Source: Liolophura sinensis
Lineage: Eukaryota; Mollusca; Polyplacophora; Chitonida; Chitonidae
Direction: 5' to 3'
Assembly (NCBI RefSeq): GCF_032854445.1
Contig: NC_088300.1
Span: forward strand, 50,771,682-50,835,681
DNA length: 64,000 bases
A program made the position numbers and the translations under genes. The notes under the pieces are model-generated. The model searched no databases. It was not told where the DNA came from and saw nothing but the letters and a program-made list of their open reading frames with translations. The first letter of the stretch is position 1. Each line of letters opens with the position of its first letter. Below are positions 46,577-58,719 of the stretch, piece by piece.

Positions 46577-49051
46577 CTGGGTAAAATGAAACGTTATCAA
46601 CCAAGTTTAGGCCCATGAGTTACATTCTTTATTTAGATACACATGTAGGGATGACAGATTGAAGAGAAGCCACACAGTTTCAAAATAATGAGTGAGTAAA
46701 ATAATAAATGATGTGAGTAAAAGCCCTGTGTCCAAAATTCTGGGAAATGATCCGGTATAGTTTATCATGCCAATGTTGTTGATCAACCATGTCCACGCCT
46801 AGTTTTTGCCGTTAACGGTTCAACAACCCACACTGTCTACAGTGTGATCATATAACCCCCCCACACGATTAATCGAAATTCTGTGCCAATTTTCTGGTAA
46901 TCACTTACTCCAAATCAAAGAGTTTCTGTATTTTTCAACTTCTATCCCTAGACAAGCAGTAACATTATACATGTGTCTATAAACCTACTCAATATATATA
47001 AGATCTATTCAGTATATGCCCTATAAGGCACAAGCGAATACAACTGATTTTCTGTCAATAATCAATATCTTGTAAATTTACTTCTTCAGCGTAGTATATA
47101 GCTTTTATCGCCTTGGTTGTTCATTCTAATAAACAATAATTTAAACTTGTGAATATCCAGGCAGGAGGCAATATGGATCAACTCATGAGCTTATGTATTA
47201 GATGAACAGTTACCACTTCATCTGCATAAATACGTAATTGTCTTCAGTCTTCTAAAGCGCGTGCAATCAAAGTGCAGTACGATTTGAACAACGAAACGAT
47301 TGAGTACAATGCCGTCAGATCTTATAGAATCGTTAAAACAAAAATGGTTTAGATTTAATTCCACGACTAGAATCCTTACGCACATGGCATACGAATGATA
47401 ATGCGTTTACATTAAGTTAAATACCTCCAGCGTCCACAACAATGTATCGAGATCCATTCCGCGAGATGTCGTCTGCGTCACAAAATTCGTCATCGGATCG
47501 GGTGTTCGCTAATAAGGACTGACAGAAAATGGAGGCCGCTTCCGGTTCCAGTGCAATAGCCAGTTGATCTCCAAGTATCCCAGACTGGTTAAAGAAACAA
47601 AACATGTAAATATATGCTATCATTTGTTGTTTAAATGATATCGAAAAGGGTTTCTTCATTGTGAACATAATTATGAATATGGCAAAAGAATACAATGGCT
47701 TTTCTTTACACCTGAGTAAATATCAAAGCTGAGTGTTAAAACAATAACCCAAGTGAACACCAGCGTTTTGTGTGTAATAGATTATTAACAGTTAATCGGA
47801 TTATATGATAGAAAATCATAAACATCAAAGAAACCATTACATGAAAATTTCATCTGGAATTTGTACCTGTAGAGCGGCTTTCCTCATAAACTGCTTGGCG
47901 TCCTCGCCCCATATAGCAGGTACCGTCAGCACGTATTGGATCTCCGAGTCAGCCACTTGCTGCTGAAGGCTTCGTCTAAAATGCTCCTTAAGGTACAGTA
48001 TTGACATGGCAAATACACTGAGGGCATTCAACCGTTGTCCGGACACCGACTCCAGCTCCATAGTCTCACTTATCTGAGGTACAAACAAAAACCAGATAGA
48101 CTAATGCAGATGTATTATGACAAAAATCAATCAATAAAGTGGTATTTTTTGTACGAAAGAATTGGTAATTGTAGGAATGGTACGGTACTATCTTATTCGT
48201 TATGCTTATTTACTAGTAAATATTTTTGAATACGGTGTAAAACACCAGTGAAATAAATAAATATTTGCTAGTAAAACAGAGACATAACTGTTAAATTTGC
48301 AAGTTAATGTTTCACAAAAGACATGCAATAATCTCTGTGTAGGCAGGGCAGAAAGTAAAACAGGGGACACAACTTTTGTAACTGATCCTTCGCATTTCCA
48401 TATACAGGTGACGTGTACATGTCATGCTCTTGTATTTGTTGCTTTTTTTCCCCATTAACATTCGTCTATGCCAGTCCTATTAACAATAACAGAGCACACC
48501 GCACATTTTTTGTTCATAATCGAAACGTTATCTTCAGTACTTATATCCATTATACAAACAGTGCATGTTGAGCGATGGTATATCAGGAATTGTACCATAG
48601 GGTATTTCAAGATCCATGGGTATATATCCCCACTTTTGCAAACGAAAATTTCCATCGTCAGATTGAATTATCGACGTGTATTGTAGTGGTAATAAATAAA
48701 GATTTTACATCCCAGGTAGTTTTCGTTTCTGTGTCTCACCTCAGATTTGTAGAGGCTCATCTTAAATCGACGGAATAACAACCAGTTTTTCTCCTCTTTG
48801 TTTTTGGCGACTGTCGAGTACTTTGTCTCCGCTTCATATCCGAAACTGTGAAAATGTCCATACGGGTCGAACAGTACAGATGTCGGGGTTTTGTACGAGG
48901 TCTGAAGGTGGTTGTCCCCATCTGACCAAACCTTGTTGGTTGTAATCTTGAGTTTATCAGCCAGAAACTCGTGTTGGAAGGAGAAGGCGTAGCCAGAATA
49001 CGTTGTACCGATATCAATGGCGACCACGAGAAGGGGTTTGGACTGGGCCAT
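45513..49051 (-). CDS. HSPA12: HSPA12-like atypical HSP70, copy 2
   Basis: Exons 48740-49051, 47867-48073, 47425-47584 and 45513-46576 give 580 aa with no break. Phosphate-1, phosphate-2 and adenosine motifs equal those of copy 1. Outside residues 446-525 about 24 of 500 positions differ from copy 1; inside that block 37 of 80 differ. An open frame continues 94 codons upstream of the conserved ATG to 49333. Copy 1 has a stop in the matching place and a conserved splice acceptor lies between, so MAQSKPLL is taken as the start. Confidence 0.93.
47425..47584 (-). CDS. HSPA12: HSPA12-like copy 2, coding exon 3
   Basis: 160 bp with IALEPEAAS and the start of phosphate-2; donor gtattt, where copy 1 has gtacct. 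Confidence 0.92.
47867..48073 (-). CDS. HSPA12: HSPA12-like copy 2, coding exon 2
   Basis: 69 codons. Differs from copy 1 only in VPAIWGED (Gly for Asp). Confidence 0.92.
48218..48262 (+). mobile_element. same SINE 3'-end insertion in copy 2
   Basis: Orthologous to the copy 1 insertion by position and flanking duplication (tatttactagtaaa / tatttgctagtaaa). It therefore predates the gene duplication. Confidence 0.75.
48740..49051 (-). CDS. HSPA12: HSPA12-like copy 2, coding exon 1
   Basis: 104 codons; phosphate-1 AIDIGTTYSGYAFSF intact; phase-0 donor gtgaga. Confidence 0.92.
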
Positions 49052-49964
49052 GGTTACCCGGTTTACTGCCAGGTCAAGGCTATGTGAACTGAGGAGAGAG
49101 GACTGTTCAAACCTAAATTTCAGATTTATCTCTAAGCCGAGCTTCAATTTTGTAATTAGCCCCAAAGCGATTGTGTAATAATGCATTAAACATGTACTAA
49201 ATCTGCTGCTGTTATAGTTGGGATGGGACAACGGTATTGGCTTCTGGGGTTTGCTAAACATTGAACTACAGGTGTGAGGTAATACACGTTTAAACAGCCG
49301 ATCCCAGGACAATAAGTCGATGTTAACTGACACTGATTATAATATATGATTCAACAAGTACATGTAAGCTATTCATTAGTGTGATTTCTTTATCTGTCTA
49401 TCAGATAAGAGTAGTGAAATAAACATGTGAATATTTGCAAATGTAATTAAACTGGCCAAGTACCGAAGAATATCTTGATGATACAGCAAAGGCTAGCCGA
49501 GCGTTTAGGGAAAACCATATTGTGTCCCCCACAGACCCTATACGCCCATTCGAACAAGCGATCCGGCGGGTAATAACATGTAGTCTCTGAACTGACCCAT
49601 TCCAGACCGCTGGGTTCTATATAGGCGGACATAAACCTTGTATACTGGGTAAAATTTGGCCTATATAGCACGTTAAATCTCCCTCGCTAAGCTTGCAGGC
49701 CTTGATCGGTACAACACTGAGCTATACTACATCACTACGCCTGCTCAAGGCTGACAGAGACGAGAGTTAGAAACTGAATGTTTGTACTCGACAATCAACT
49801 TTTCTCCCAGAAGACTTACAACACTGACACAGTTCTGTGAAGGGGAATTAGTCCGGTATCTGTAGTGTCGACAACTCACCTCAAATTGGTCGCCGGCAAG
49901 CTAAAGATGGCTGTTGTGCAGGGTGATTTCTGGCTAAATGAGCAGGTTGGAGAGACAGATGACG

Positions 49965-51620
49965 TGAGACACCTATAACTAAAGTGAAAGTAAAATTGCA
50001 CTCACTGCCTTCGCCCGGCTTCGCTCTGGGATTTTCCTGAGGACTTTCAGCACCGATATAAATAGAAATACAGTCAGCGTTGTACCGTATAAAGCTCTAC
50101 ATGCAATGTCGCCGTAATCAATCCCTATTATAAATGTGAATTGCTATTATATGTGTGATATAGACAATTATGAATCAGTGAAATCACCGAGTTCATGATC
50201 CAAATATTGTAAAAACTTCCCGTAACTAAAATGTGCAAATATACATTGGTATGGTTATGCATGGGTTCATTGTTTATTCATTATTCCTGATCAAGATAGG
50301 TATGATACACAAATGACACTAAATCCCCTTAATGATCATAGTGAGTGTATTGGGTGATTCCTTTTGGAATTCGTATTAGGCATTTTTTAACAGCCAGTTA
50401 TCAGGCGACCTGCAGCTCCAGGTGAATTTGTGTATTAACCTCACCGAAAGCAGGTGCTCTGAGATGGCCGAGTGATCAGAGAGTCGGCTTGTGACGCTGT
50501 GGGTGCTATTAGCGCTGAGTTTTATCAAGTATCTTGGTACTGCCTCATTTAGGAGGCATGTCTTTTTATAATGCCCAAGTGCTTATAGTATTATAATCTG
50601 ACTTCATGCGGTGTCTGGGAAGTTTTATTAAAAGCAAAACGTTCACAACCAATCACGACTATGTATACATATAAATACATACATGCCTGTTTTACTATGT
50701 AGTCTATGTCTACATAACACGTTTTCTTCCATTGTCAAGAGTCCTGTAGTCCTTTGTGCATGACGTGAGAACAGCACTTACACATGCTGTTTGTAGAGAA
50801 AGGAATTATAGCTGGAATGTTTCTAATCAGCAGCCAGTATGTGTACTAGAAGAGTTATATAATCCCGTCAATGAAAGATCCTTTCACGAGGAATTAATCT
50901 GACATCAATTCCCACCACTCTCATTAAGCTGTAATCGCTCGTTACGTCTCCATTTTATCACGTCTTACACGTCGTTTATAATGTAGATATGTGTATCGCC
51001 TTCATTCAACAGGCGGAAAGGACCGATCCACTCAAGAATAGCTGATGAATATTAATATAAACAGATTACCCAATGAAATAGTAGTTTCCCTATAACGATG
51101 GACAGCAAAGAAGAAACAACATGCATAGATTGTCCACATACACAACGTTTGATGACAAGTAAAATCTGACAACAGAAGCACCTTTCACTCTCTCTGTACC
51201 AGTGGGGGCGAAAACGGCATAATCATCTGCATAGCTTGGTATCACACTAAACCGTGATGTCAAAATAACTTATTTCAAATATAATTGATCTTTTAGTGAT
51301 TTCTGTACATTCAGTGCATTTCACAGCTGCGTCTGAAATTTTCTATTTGCATAAGCCCTTTGCAAACTTGAGCGGGTGTGTGACTGGATGATGATGACGA
51401 CTTGTTAAGTTCTGTTGGAGATAGACATCCGCTTAGCAATCATATAAAAGTAGTTAAAGGAGTGGCATAAAGGCAGGAGCAATAGAGGTAGTGTGTGTAT
51501 TGATTTAAGCCGTTACCGGGGTCTCGTCCCTGAATCACTGGCGGTTTACTCAGTGGGGGTCGGTAAACATGACCGCCGGTATCAGTGAAAACGAATCAAG
51601 TTTACATCTAAAGTGAGACA
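49965..51620. repeat. duplicated upstream block, unit 2
   Basis: Counterpart of 41340-42990, upstream of HSPA12-like copy 2. By eye the two differ only by scattered substitutions and small indels. Confidence 0.9.
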
Positions 51621-51659
51621 TGAAAAGGAAGGTTACATAAAAGTACATTTCAGTTCTGC

Positions 51660-52610
51660 AGTGGATGTTTCCTAAGCAGTTGGCTGTAAACAGCTATCCA
51701 GTGTGGTATTTGTTATGACTGGTGAATGTCACGTATTGTGTTACTTGACTTTGAGTATGTGAGGCATCCTGTGTGGTGTTTGTTGAGTATGGTTGGTAAT
51801 GTGTCACGTATAGTGTCAGTTGACTGAATAGGTGAGGTATGCTGTTTGGTGTTTGTTTAGTATGGTTGGTAATGTGTAATGTATGGTGTCAGTTGACGAG
51901 TTATAGGTGAGGTATCATGTCTAGTGTTTTTGGAGTATGACTGACAATGTCTCATTATCGTGTCAGTTAACTGTGAATAGGTAAGGTATCCTGTCTTCTG
52001 TTTAGTGTGTCATGTATTCCGTTAGGTATCATGCCTGGTGTTTGTTGAGTATGATTGGTAATGTCTCATGTATCGTGTTAAATGACTGTGAATAGCTCAG
52101 GTATCATGTCTCCTGTCTAGTGTGTCATGTATTACGTTAGTTTACTGTGGGGTATCATGCCTGGCGTTTGTTGAGTATGATTGGTAATGTCTCATGTGTC
52201 GTGTTAACTGACATGGGGTGGGTGAGATATCATGTCCCCTGTTTTTTGGGACGATTAATAATGTATTATTTTTGTGTCAGTTAACTGTGAATAGGTGAGG
52301 TATCATGTCCAATGTTTTTTGAGTATCATTAGTAATGTCTCATGTATCGTGTCAATTCACAAGGTCAGGTATCCTACTTGGTCTTTGTTGAGTATAACTG
52401 GCAATGTCTCAAGTAACGAGTCATTTGAATGTAAATACCCGAGGCATCTTGTCTCCTGTCTAGTGTGTCATGTATTACGTTAGTTTACTGTGAGGTATCA
52501 TGCCTGGTGTTTGTTGAGTATGACTGGTATTGTCTCATGTGTCGTGTTAATTGACATGGGGTGGATGAGATATCATGTCTGCTGGTTTTTGGGACGATTA
52601 ATAATGTATT
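51660..52610. repeat. 76-bp satellite, long array, unit 2
   Basis: A dozen or so diverged copies built from ggtgtttgttgagtatgatt and tcatgtatcgtgtcagttga. Some units are shortened. Open frames in it are artefacts. Confidence 0.85.
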
Positions 52611-52885
52611 AAACGAATCCAGTTCATATCTGAAGTGAGACATGACAAGGAAAGTTACATAAAAGTACGTTTAAGTTCTACCATGGATATTTCATAAGCA
52701 GTTGGCTGTAAATAGGTGAGGTACCATGACTGGTATTTGTTGAGTATGGCTAGTGATTGTCATGTATTCTGTTACTTAACTGTCAATATATGAGATATCC
52801 TATATGGTGTTTGTTTAGTATGGTTGGTAATATGTCATGTATCGTATCAGTTGACTGACTAGGTGAGGTATTCTCTCCACTGACC
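52611..52885. repeat. second copy of the pre-satellite leader plus satellite
   Basis: The satellite is interrupted by a repeat of the leader text (aggaaagttacataaaagta) otherwise found at 42970-43030, 51600, 60960 and 63055. Satellite then resumes up to the Crypton-like remnant. It matches 42962-43215 closely. Confidence 0.75.
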
Positions 52886-52916
52886 TATACATAACCGGAG
52901 TAGTGATGACATTTCC

Positions 52917-52973
52917 TGACGTCACAGCTGTCCAATATTTTTAATATATTGGACAGTTGTAACTGTGACGTCA
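52917..52973. repeat. same hairpin with two TGACGTCA palindromes, unit 2
   Basis: CRE octamers at 52917-52924 and 52966-52973, with the inverted repeat between them. One arm mismatch relative to unit 1. Confidence 0.9.
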
Positions 52974-53847
52974 CACGTACGGACTACTTTTTGTTTGTCA
53001 ACAAGCAAACGACATTACACGATGTTCGTCCGTGCTGGTCCAGAAAAATCTGTGTCTGCGGACAGTCCGTTCTACCTCACACCATTTCCCGAATGTCGCC
53101 TCAAACCTGATGCAGCTGTGTGGTATTACTCCACTCCAATGGGAGAGCATCGTTTGGGAGAGCTAATGAAGAGGGCAGCCGAGGCTGCTGGACTGAAAGG
53201 CCAGAAAACTAATCACTCGGTCCGAAAAAACAATCGTCCAAACCCTTGTAAAATCTGGCGTCGCTCCACATAAAATTATGCAGGTCACCGGACACAAATC
53301 CCTTGCCAGCATCCAGGAGTGTGATTCTAAATTAGATCACGCACAGCAGAAGCAAATGTCGAGTTTACTTCAGGGCAATCGCGCCTTCAGTCAAACATCT
53401 CTCGCGCTTACACTCCCTGGCCGGTCAGTTCAAGTGCACACAAACGAAGTTTTCACGACTCCGATGCCATCAACTTCCGAACAGAATCCCACGGATAATC
53501 AGCTAACTTTGTCAGCAAACTCTACTTTTCTTTCGTCCTCATCCTGTAAAGATCACACTAGTCTGTTCGGTGGCGCAGTTTTCAATAACTGCACTTAATT
53601 TTCACTGAAATGTCTGCATTCCTTTTCTTTACACTTCTATTTGTAAAAAAACCGCTTCGGCCACGTGCGCTTGACCCAGTTTTCTGTCAGCCAATGAAAG
53701 TGCTCCATTTAGTATTCCATATTCATCCGCAATCAGCTATCGTCTATTGTTACGCGATATGAAATAATTAGCACGGTTTTACCCAATTTGTTTAGCGTTC
53801 GAGTATATCTACTTACGTTTTTGACAAGTAGGTGTATAATAAAAAGG

Positions 53848-53939
53848 TTATTGGATTGTATGGTCCTGTATGGACTCGCAAGCTCGTCCCTTTCCTGAGC
53901 GCCTAGGACTCGTCCATACAAGACCATACAATCCAATAA
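53848..53939. repeat. ~28-bp-arm inverted repeat, unit 2
   Basis: Counterpart of 44196-44287 with an essentially identical stem and loop. Confidence 0.9.
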
Positions 53940-53959
53940 ACTATAAATATCAGCCAAAA

Positions 53960-55171
53960 AGCAAAGCTGTGATTTATCGTCTATTTCACCTCAAGGTAAA
54001 AGTAATGCATGTACAATAGCATAAAGGTATGAACCCTTTCCATATGCATACTAATCAATTTAGTACCTAAGAATTTAAGGCAACATATTTATGTCTCGTT
54101 AATTTAATCAAAGGCATAACTGTATATACATAATACATAAGGCATAAAATGTTGGCGCCGAAGATCTGATAACACTATTTGCAGCACTATCCCATCCCAA
54201 AACATCGCTGCAATTCCTATGACTGCTTTTAGCGACTCCAAACGCAAATTTCCTAGAGCACCCTTAAGGCAATTCTCGTTTTAGTGTTATTTTCTAGAAG
54301 TTTTTTTTACATTTAAGATAAGATTTATTTACATATTTGATTGGTGTTTTATGCCGCTCTCAAGAATATTTCAGTTGTTCGACTGCGACAAACATTATGG
54401 TGTCAGGAAATCGGGCAGAGCCCAGGGGAATCCCACAATCACCCGCATGTTGTTTGGAAATTTTCGCACGTGCGGCCAAGGAGTAAGCAGCCATGAGCTG
54501 GACTTGAACTCACAGCTACTACATTGGTAAAAGTGTACTACGTCTTTTTGCCGCGTTGGCGTGGTAACCACTTCGGCCAACTGTGCATCTCCAGACTCTC
54601 AGAGTCTTTCTATGGTATATTATACCGTATTCTGTCCATAAACTATAAATAAATAATACAACTACTAAGAACATCATATTCTTGGTTAGTTGTATATGTT
54701 AAACATATATGATAAGAAAAACCAAATCTGTAATGTGTCAGCTCAAAACATATATCTTGGGTTTACTTTGAAAGCTTACCTTGTTTAATACTTACTGGCG
54801 CAGCAACCATCCGTAACTACGAACATTCTATTTTTGGTTAATTTTATATATTAAACATAAATGATAAACACAGAATGTTCAATATATGTGCCTACTAAAA
54901 ACAAATATCTTGGGTCTTAATATCTGACAGGATATCCTATCTAATACATTTACTGACCAAGCAACAATCACGTGACACGTCTTGTTAGTTGATGCCTCAA
55001 GACCAATTCTTCAGTGAAAGTGATATCAAAGATTACAACAGTATTCGCAACAAAGTTCAGACCCCTTCCGCGTTCAGAATATTAGGTTGGGGTAAGCTGT
55101 TCCCGGAGCTCATATTTTTTTTATCTTCAGTCCGCTGTCTGTGGCTCTGGATAGCATACAGATAGTCTGAC
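53960..55171. other. 3' flank of HSPA12-like copy 3
   Basis: Counterpart of 44300-45512; apart from the reversed SINE no feature is seen. Confidence 0.6.
54327..54590 (-). mobile_element. diverged SINE (family A), reverse, 3' of HSPA12-like copy 3
   Basis: Same insertion as 44663-44928, duplicated with the unit. Short minus-strand open frames across it are shadows. Confidence 0.8.
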
Positions 55172-56235
55172 TTACTTTGTCACAAAGTTAAAGGTAGCGT
55201 CGAAGATCTTCCCGGTCGTCTTCTCGTGAGCTTTCACCTTGAGCTCTGTGCCACCAACTATAAACTTCACTCCAACTTCACGGTCCTTCTCTCCCGTCAA
55301 ATCCGGCATGTCTACTGTGAAACTACCTAACTTAAAACATGAAGGGTCAGTTGTATATTTGGGTTTGGTCACCGTGGATTTGTACACTGCAAGCCCCATT
55401 GTTTTTTGTCCAGAGTAAATCGGATTAAAGGTATGTTCGCTAGTTTCCATACCGTGTGGCACTTCTTCGTCAACAGAAACAAATCTTTCAAATATATCCT
55501 TGCACTTCCTCTCACCTTCAATCATAATTAACTTGTCAGGATCATGTTCACCATCGTCAAAAGTGGATAAGATATTAGTTCCGTAAGTAAAGGCTGCCAG
55601 ACGGATTCCAATGCCGCCCGGTCGATGGCCGAATATCACCGCCCCTTTCACCACAGACAGGACGGCGTCTCTTTGAGTGACCACATTCACAGACCGGAAG
55701 TTCTTCCTGAACTCCTCTTGGAGAAGTGGCGATTCGGAAAACCCACCCACCAGTAAGATGTGGGAAATTTCTCTACACTTGGGATCCGCCATTAGTGTTT
55801 CTACATGAGTGATAATTTTCTGAATGGTTGGTTTCATCAAAGACTGCATCACTTTACCGCTAATTCTCATCTTGTCACCTGTAAACCGAACATCTCTGGA
55901 TAACCCAGACTCAGCCACTTGCTCCTCTAACGAGCACTTGCTCTGAAAGCTGAACGTTTCATGTAGAGAAGCTGGCAACCGGAAGCTGAATTTCTGTTCA
56001 TCATTACTAGATATCCTCCGTTTATTAATTTCAAATTCTTTCTCAAGTTCCAGCCAATCCGATTTGTGGTGTTTGCCGAACTCCTTCATCACCTTTACGG
56101 TAAAAATCTTGAGCAACAGTTCGGTGAATTGGTCGTCTACCTGAGTGCCGCCCCAACCTTCCCCGCTGGCTTTGTGTAGTTCTTTGAGATCCCCGCTTAG
56201 CATCACCTCGTGCACTGTCGTGTCCACAGTACCAC
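55172..56235 (-). CDS. HSPA12: HSPA12-like copy 3, coding exon 4
   Basis: 1,064 bp to the stop after FNFVTK. The variable block is at 55340-55579. Confidence 0.92.
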
Positions 56236-58719
56236 CTGGGTAAAATGAAACGTTATCAACCAAGTTTAGGCCCATGAGTTACATTCTTTATTTAGATACA
56301 CATGTAGGGATGACAGATTGCCACAAGAGAAGCCACACAGTTTCAAAATAATGAGTGAGTAAAATAATAAATGATGTCAGTAAAAGCCCTCTGTCCAAAA
56401 TTCTGGGAAATGATCCGGTATAGTTTATCATGCCAATGTTGTTGATCAACCATGTCCACGCCTAGTTTTTGCCGTTAACGGTTCAACAGCCCACACTGTC
56501 TACAGTGTGATCATATAACCCCCACACGATTAATCAAAATTCTGTGCCAATTTTCTGGTAATCACTTACTCCAAATCAAAGAGTTTCTGTATTTTTCAAA
56601 TTTCTATCCCGAGACAAGCAGTAACATTATCCATGTGTCTATAAACCTACTCAATATATATAAGATCTATTCAGTATATGCTCTATGAGGCACAAGCGAA
56701 TACAACTGATTTTCTGTCAATAATCAATATCTTGTAAATTGACTTCTTCAGCGTAGTATATAGCTTTTATCGCCTTGGTTGTTCATTCTAATAAACAATA
56801 ATTTAAACTTGTGAATATTCAGGCAGGAAGCAATATGGATAAACTCATGAGCTTATGTATTAGATGAACAGTTACCACTTCATCTGCATAAATACGTAAT
56901 TGTCATCAGTCTTCTAAAGCGCGTGTAATCAAAGTGCAGTACGATTTGAACAACGAAACGACAAGGTACAATGACGTCAGATCTTATAGAATCGTTAAAA
57001 CAAAAATGGTTTAGATTTAATTCCACGACTAGAATCCCTACGCACATGGCATACGAATGATAATGCGTTTACATTAAGTTAAATACCTCCAGCGTCCACA
57101 ACAATGTATCGAGATCCATTCCGCGAGATGTTGTCTGCGTCACAGAATTCGTCATCGGATCGGCTGTTCGCTAATAAGGACTGACAGAAAATGGAGGCCG
57201 CTTCCGGTTCAAGTGCAATAGCCAGTTGATCTCCAAGTATCCCAGACTGGTTAAAGAAACAAAACATGCAAATATATGCTATCATTTGTTGTTTAAATGA
57301 TATCGAAAAGGGTTTCTTCATTGCGAACATAATTATGAATTACGGTAAAAGAATACAATGGCTTTTCTTTACACCTGAGTAAATACCAAGGCTGAGTGTT
57401 AAAATAATAACCCAATTGAACACCAGCGTTTTGTGTGTAATAGATTATTAACAGTTAATCGGATTATATGATAGAAAATCATAAACATCAAAGAAACCAT
57501 TACATGAAAATTTTATCTCGAATTTGTACCTGTAGAGCGGCTTTCCTCATGAACTGCTTGGCATCCTCGTCCCAGATAGCAGGTACCGTCAGCACGTATT
57601 GGATCTCCGAGTCAGTCACTTGCTGCTGAAGGCTTCCACTGAAATGCTCCTTAAGGTACAGTATTGACATGGCAAATACACTGAGGGCATTGAACCGGTG
57701 TCCGGATACTGACTCCAGCTCCATAGTCTCACTTATCTGAGGTACAAACAAAAACCAGATAGACTAAAGCAGGTGTATTATGGAAAAAATCAATCAATAA
57801 AGTGGTATTTTTGTACGAAAGAAAGGCAACATACCACTCATCAGTACTTGAAGCAATGGTACTGTACGACCTTATTCGTTCATCTTACTTCCTAGTAAAT
57901 ATTTTTGAGTACCGTGTAAAACACAGGTCAAATAAATAAATACTAACTAGTAAAACAAGGCTATAACCGTAAAATTAGCAAGTAAATGCTTGATACAAAA
58001 CATGCAATATACGCCGTGCACAAAGGGCAGAAAGTGTACCAGGGGACACAAATTTTGTAACTCATCCATACATGTGACATGTATACATGGCATGCTCTTG
58101 TCTCTGTTGCATTTTTATCATTAACATCTGTCTATGCCAGTCCTATTAACAATAACAGAGCACACCACACATTTTTCTGTTCATAATCGAAAGGTTACCT
58201 TCAGTACTTATATCCATTATACAAATAGTGCATGCTGAACGATGGGATATCAGGACCGTGGGATATTTCAAGATCCATGTGTATATATCCCCACCTTTGC
58301 AAAGGAAAATTTCCATCGTCATGTTGAATTATCGTCATATTTTATCGTGGCAATAAATAAAGATTTTAGAGCCCAGGTTGTCGTTTTCAGGTCTCTTTGT
58401 TTCTTACCTCAGATTTGTAGAGGTTCATCTTAAATCGACGGAATAACAACCAGTTTTTCTCCTCTTTGTTTTTGGCGACTGTCGAGTACTTTGTCTCCGC
58501 TTCATATCCGAAACTGTGGAAATCTCCATACGGGTCTATCAGTACAGAGGTCGGGGTTTTGTACGAGGTCTGAAGGTGGTTGTCCCCATCTGACCAAACC
58601 TTGTTGGTTGTAATCTTGAGTTTATCAGTCAGAAACTCGTGTTGGAAGGAGAAGGCGTAGCCGGAATATGCTGTACCGATATCAATGGCGACCACGAGAA
58701 GGGGTTTGGACTGGGCCAT
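55172..58719 (-). CDS. HSPA12: HSPA12-like atypical HSP70, copy 3 (altered phosphate-1 motif)
   Basis: Exons 58408-58719, 57530-57736, 57087-57246 and 55172-56235 give an unbroken 580-aa protein. It differs from copy 2 at about 21 of 500 positions outside residues 446-525 and at 18 of 80 inside. The phosphate-1 loop reads AIDIGTAYSGYAFSF: Thr17, equivalent to the second Thr of the HSP70 GTT motif, is Ala. The other ATP motifs are unchanged. ATP handling may therefore differ from copies 1 and 2, which is inference. Confidence 0.92.
57087..57246 (-). CDS. HSPA12: HSPA12-like copy 3, coding exon 3
   Basis: 160 bp, nearly identical to copy 2 and ending in the split Gly codon of phosphate-2. Confidence 0.92.
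57530..57736 (-). CDS. HSPA12: HSPA12-like copy 3, coding exon 2
   Basis: 69 codons; the most changed exon 2 of the three (GHRFNALSV, HFSGSLQQQVTDSE). Confidence 0.92.
57898..57942 (+). mobile_element. same SINE 3'-end insertion in copy 3
   Basis: The same tail (tttttgagtaccgtgtaaaa) at the same intron position as copies 1 and 2. More diverged than in copy 2. Confidence 0.7.
58408..58719 (-). CDS. HSPA12: HSPA12-like copy 3, coding exon 1
   Basis: 104 codons with the Thr17-to-Ala change. The donor is gtaaga where copies 1 and 2 have gtgaga. Confidence 0.92.

Larger units (their letters stand above)
52903..53945 (+). mobile_element. broken Crypton-like tyrosine recombinase remnant, copy 2
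   Basis: Near-identical to the remnant at 43255-44290 and carrying the same two hairpins. It retains MGEHRLGELMKRAAEAAGLK, an intact NHSVRK and TGHKSLASIQEC. The last Cys stands where the family has its nucleophilic Tyr. The frame is broken in mid-domain. It was copied as part of the array unit, not by independent transposition. Confidence 0.65.

Noticed and set aside
49052-49333. 94-codon N-terminal extension of HSPA12-like copy 2
   Set aside because: The same region has a stop in copy 1, and a conserved splice acceptor lies just before the shared MAQSKPLL start. It is best read as the 5' UTR or intron.
52295-52483. 62-codon open frame repeated at 61553-61741
   Set aside because: It lies inside the 76-bp satellite, and the two loci are recent duplicates. 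Not a gene.
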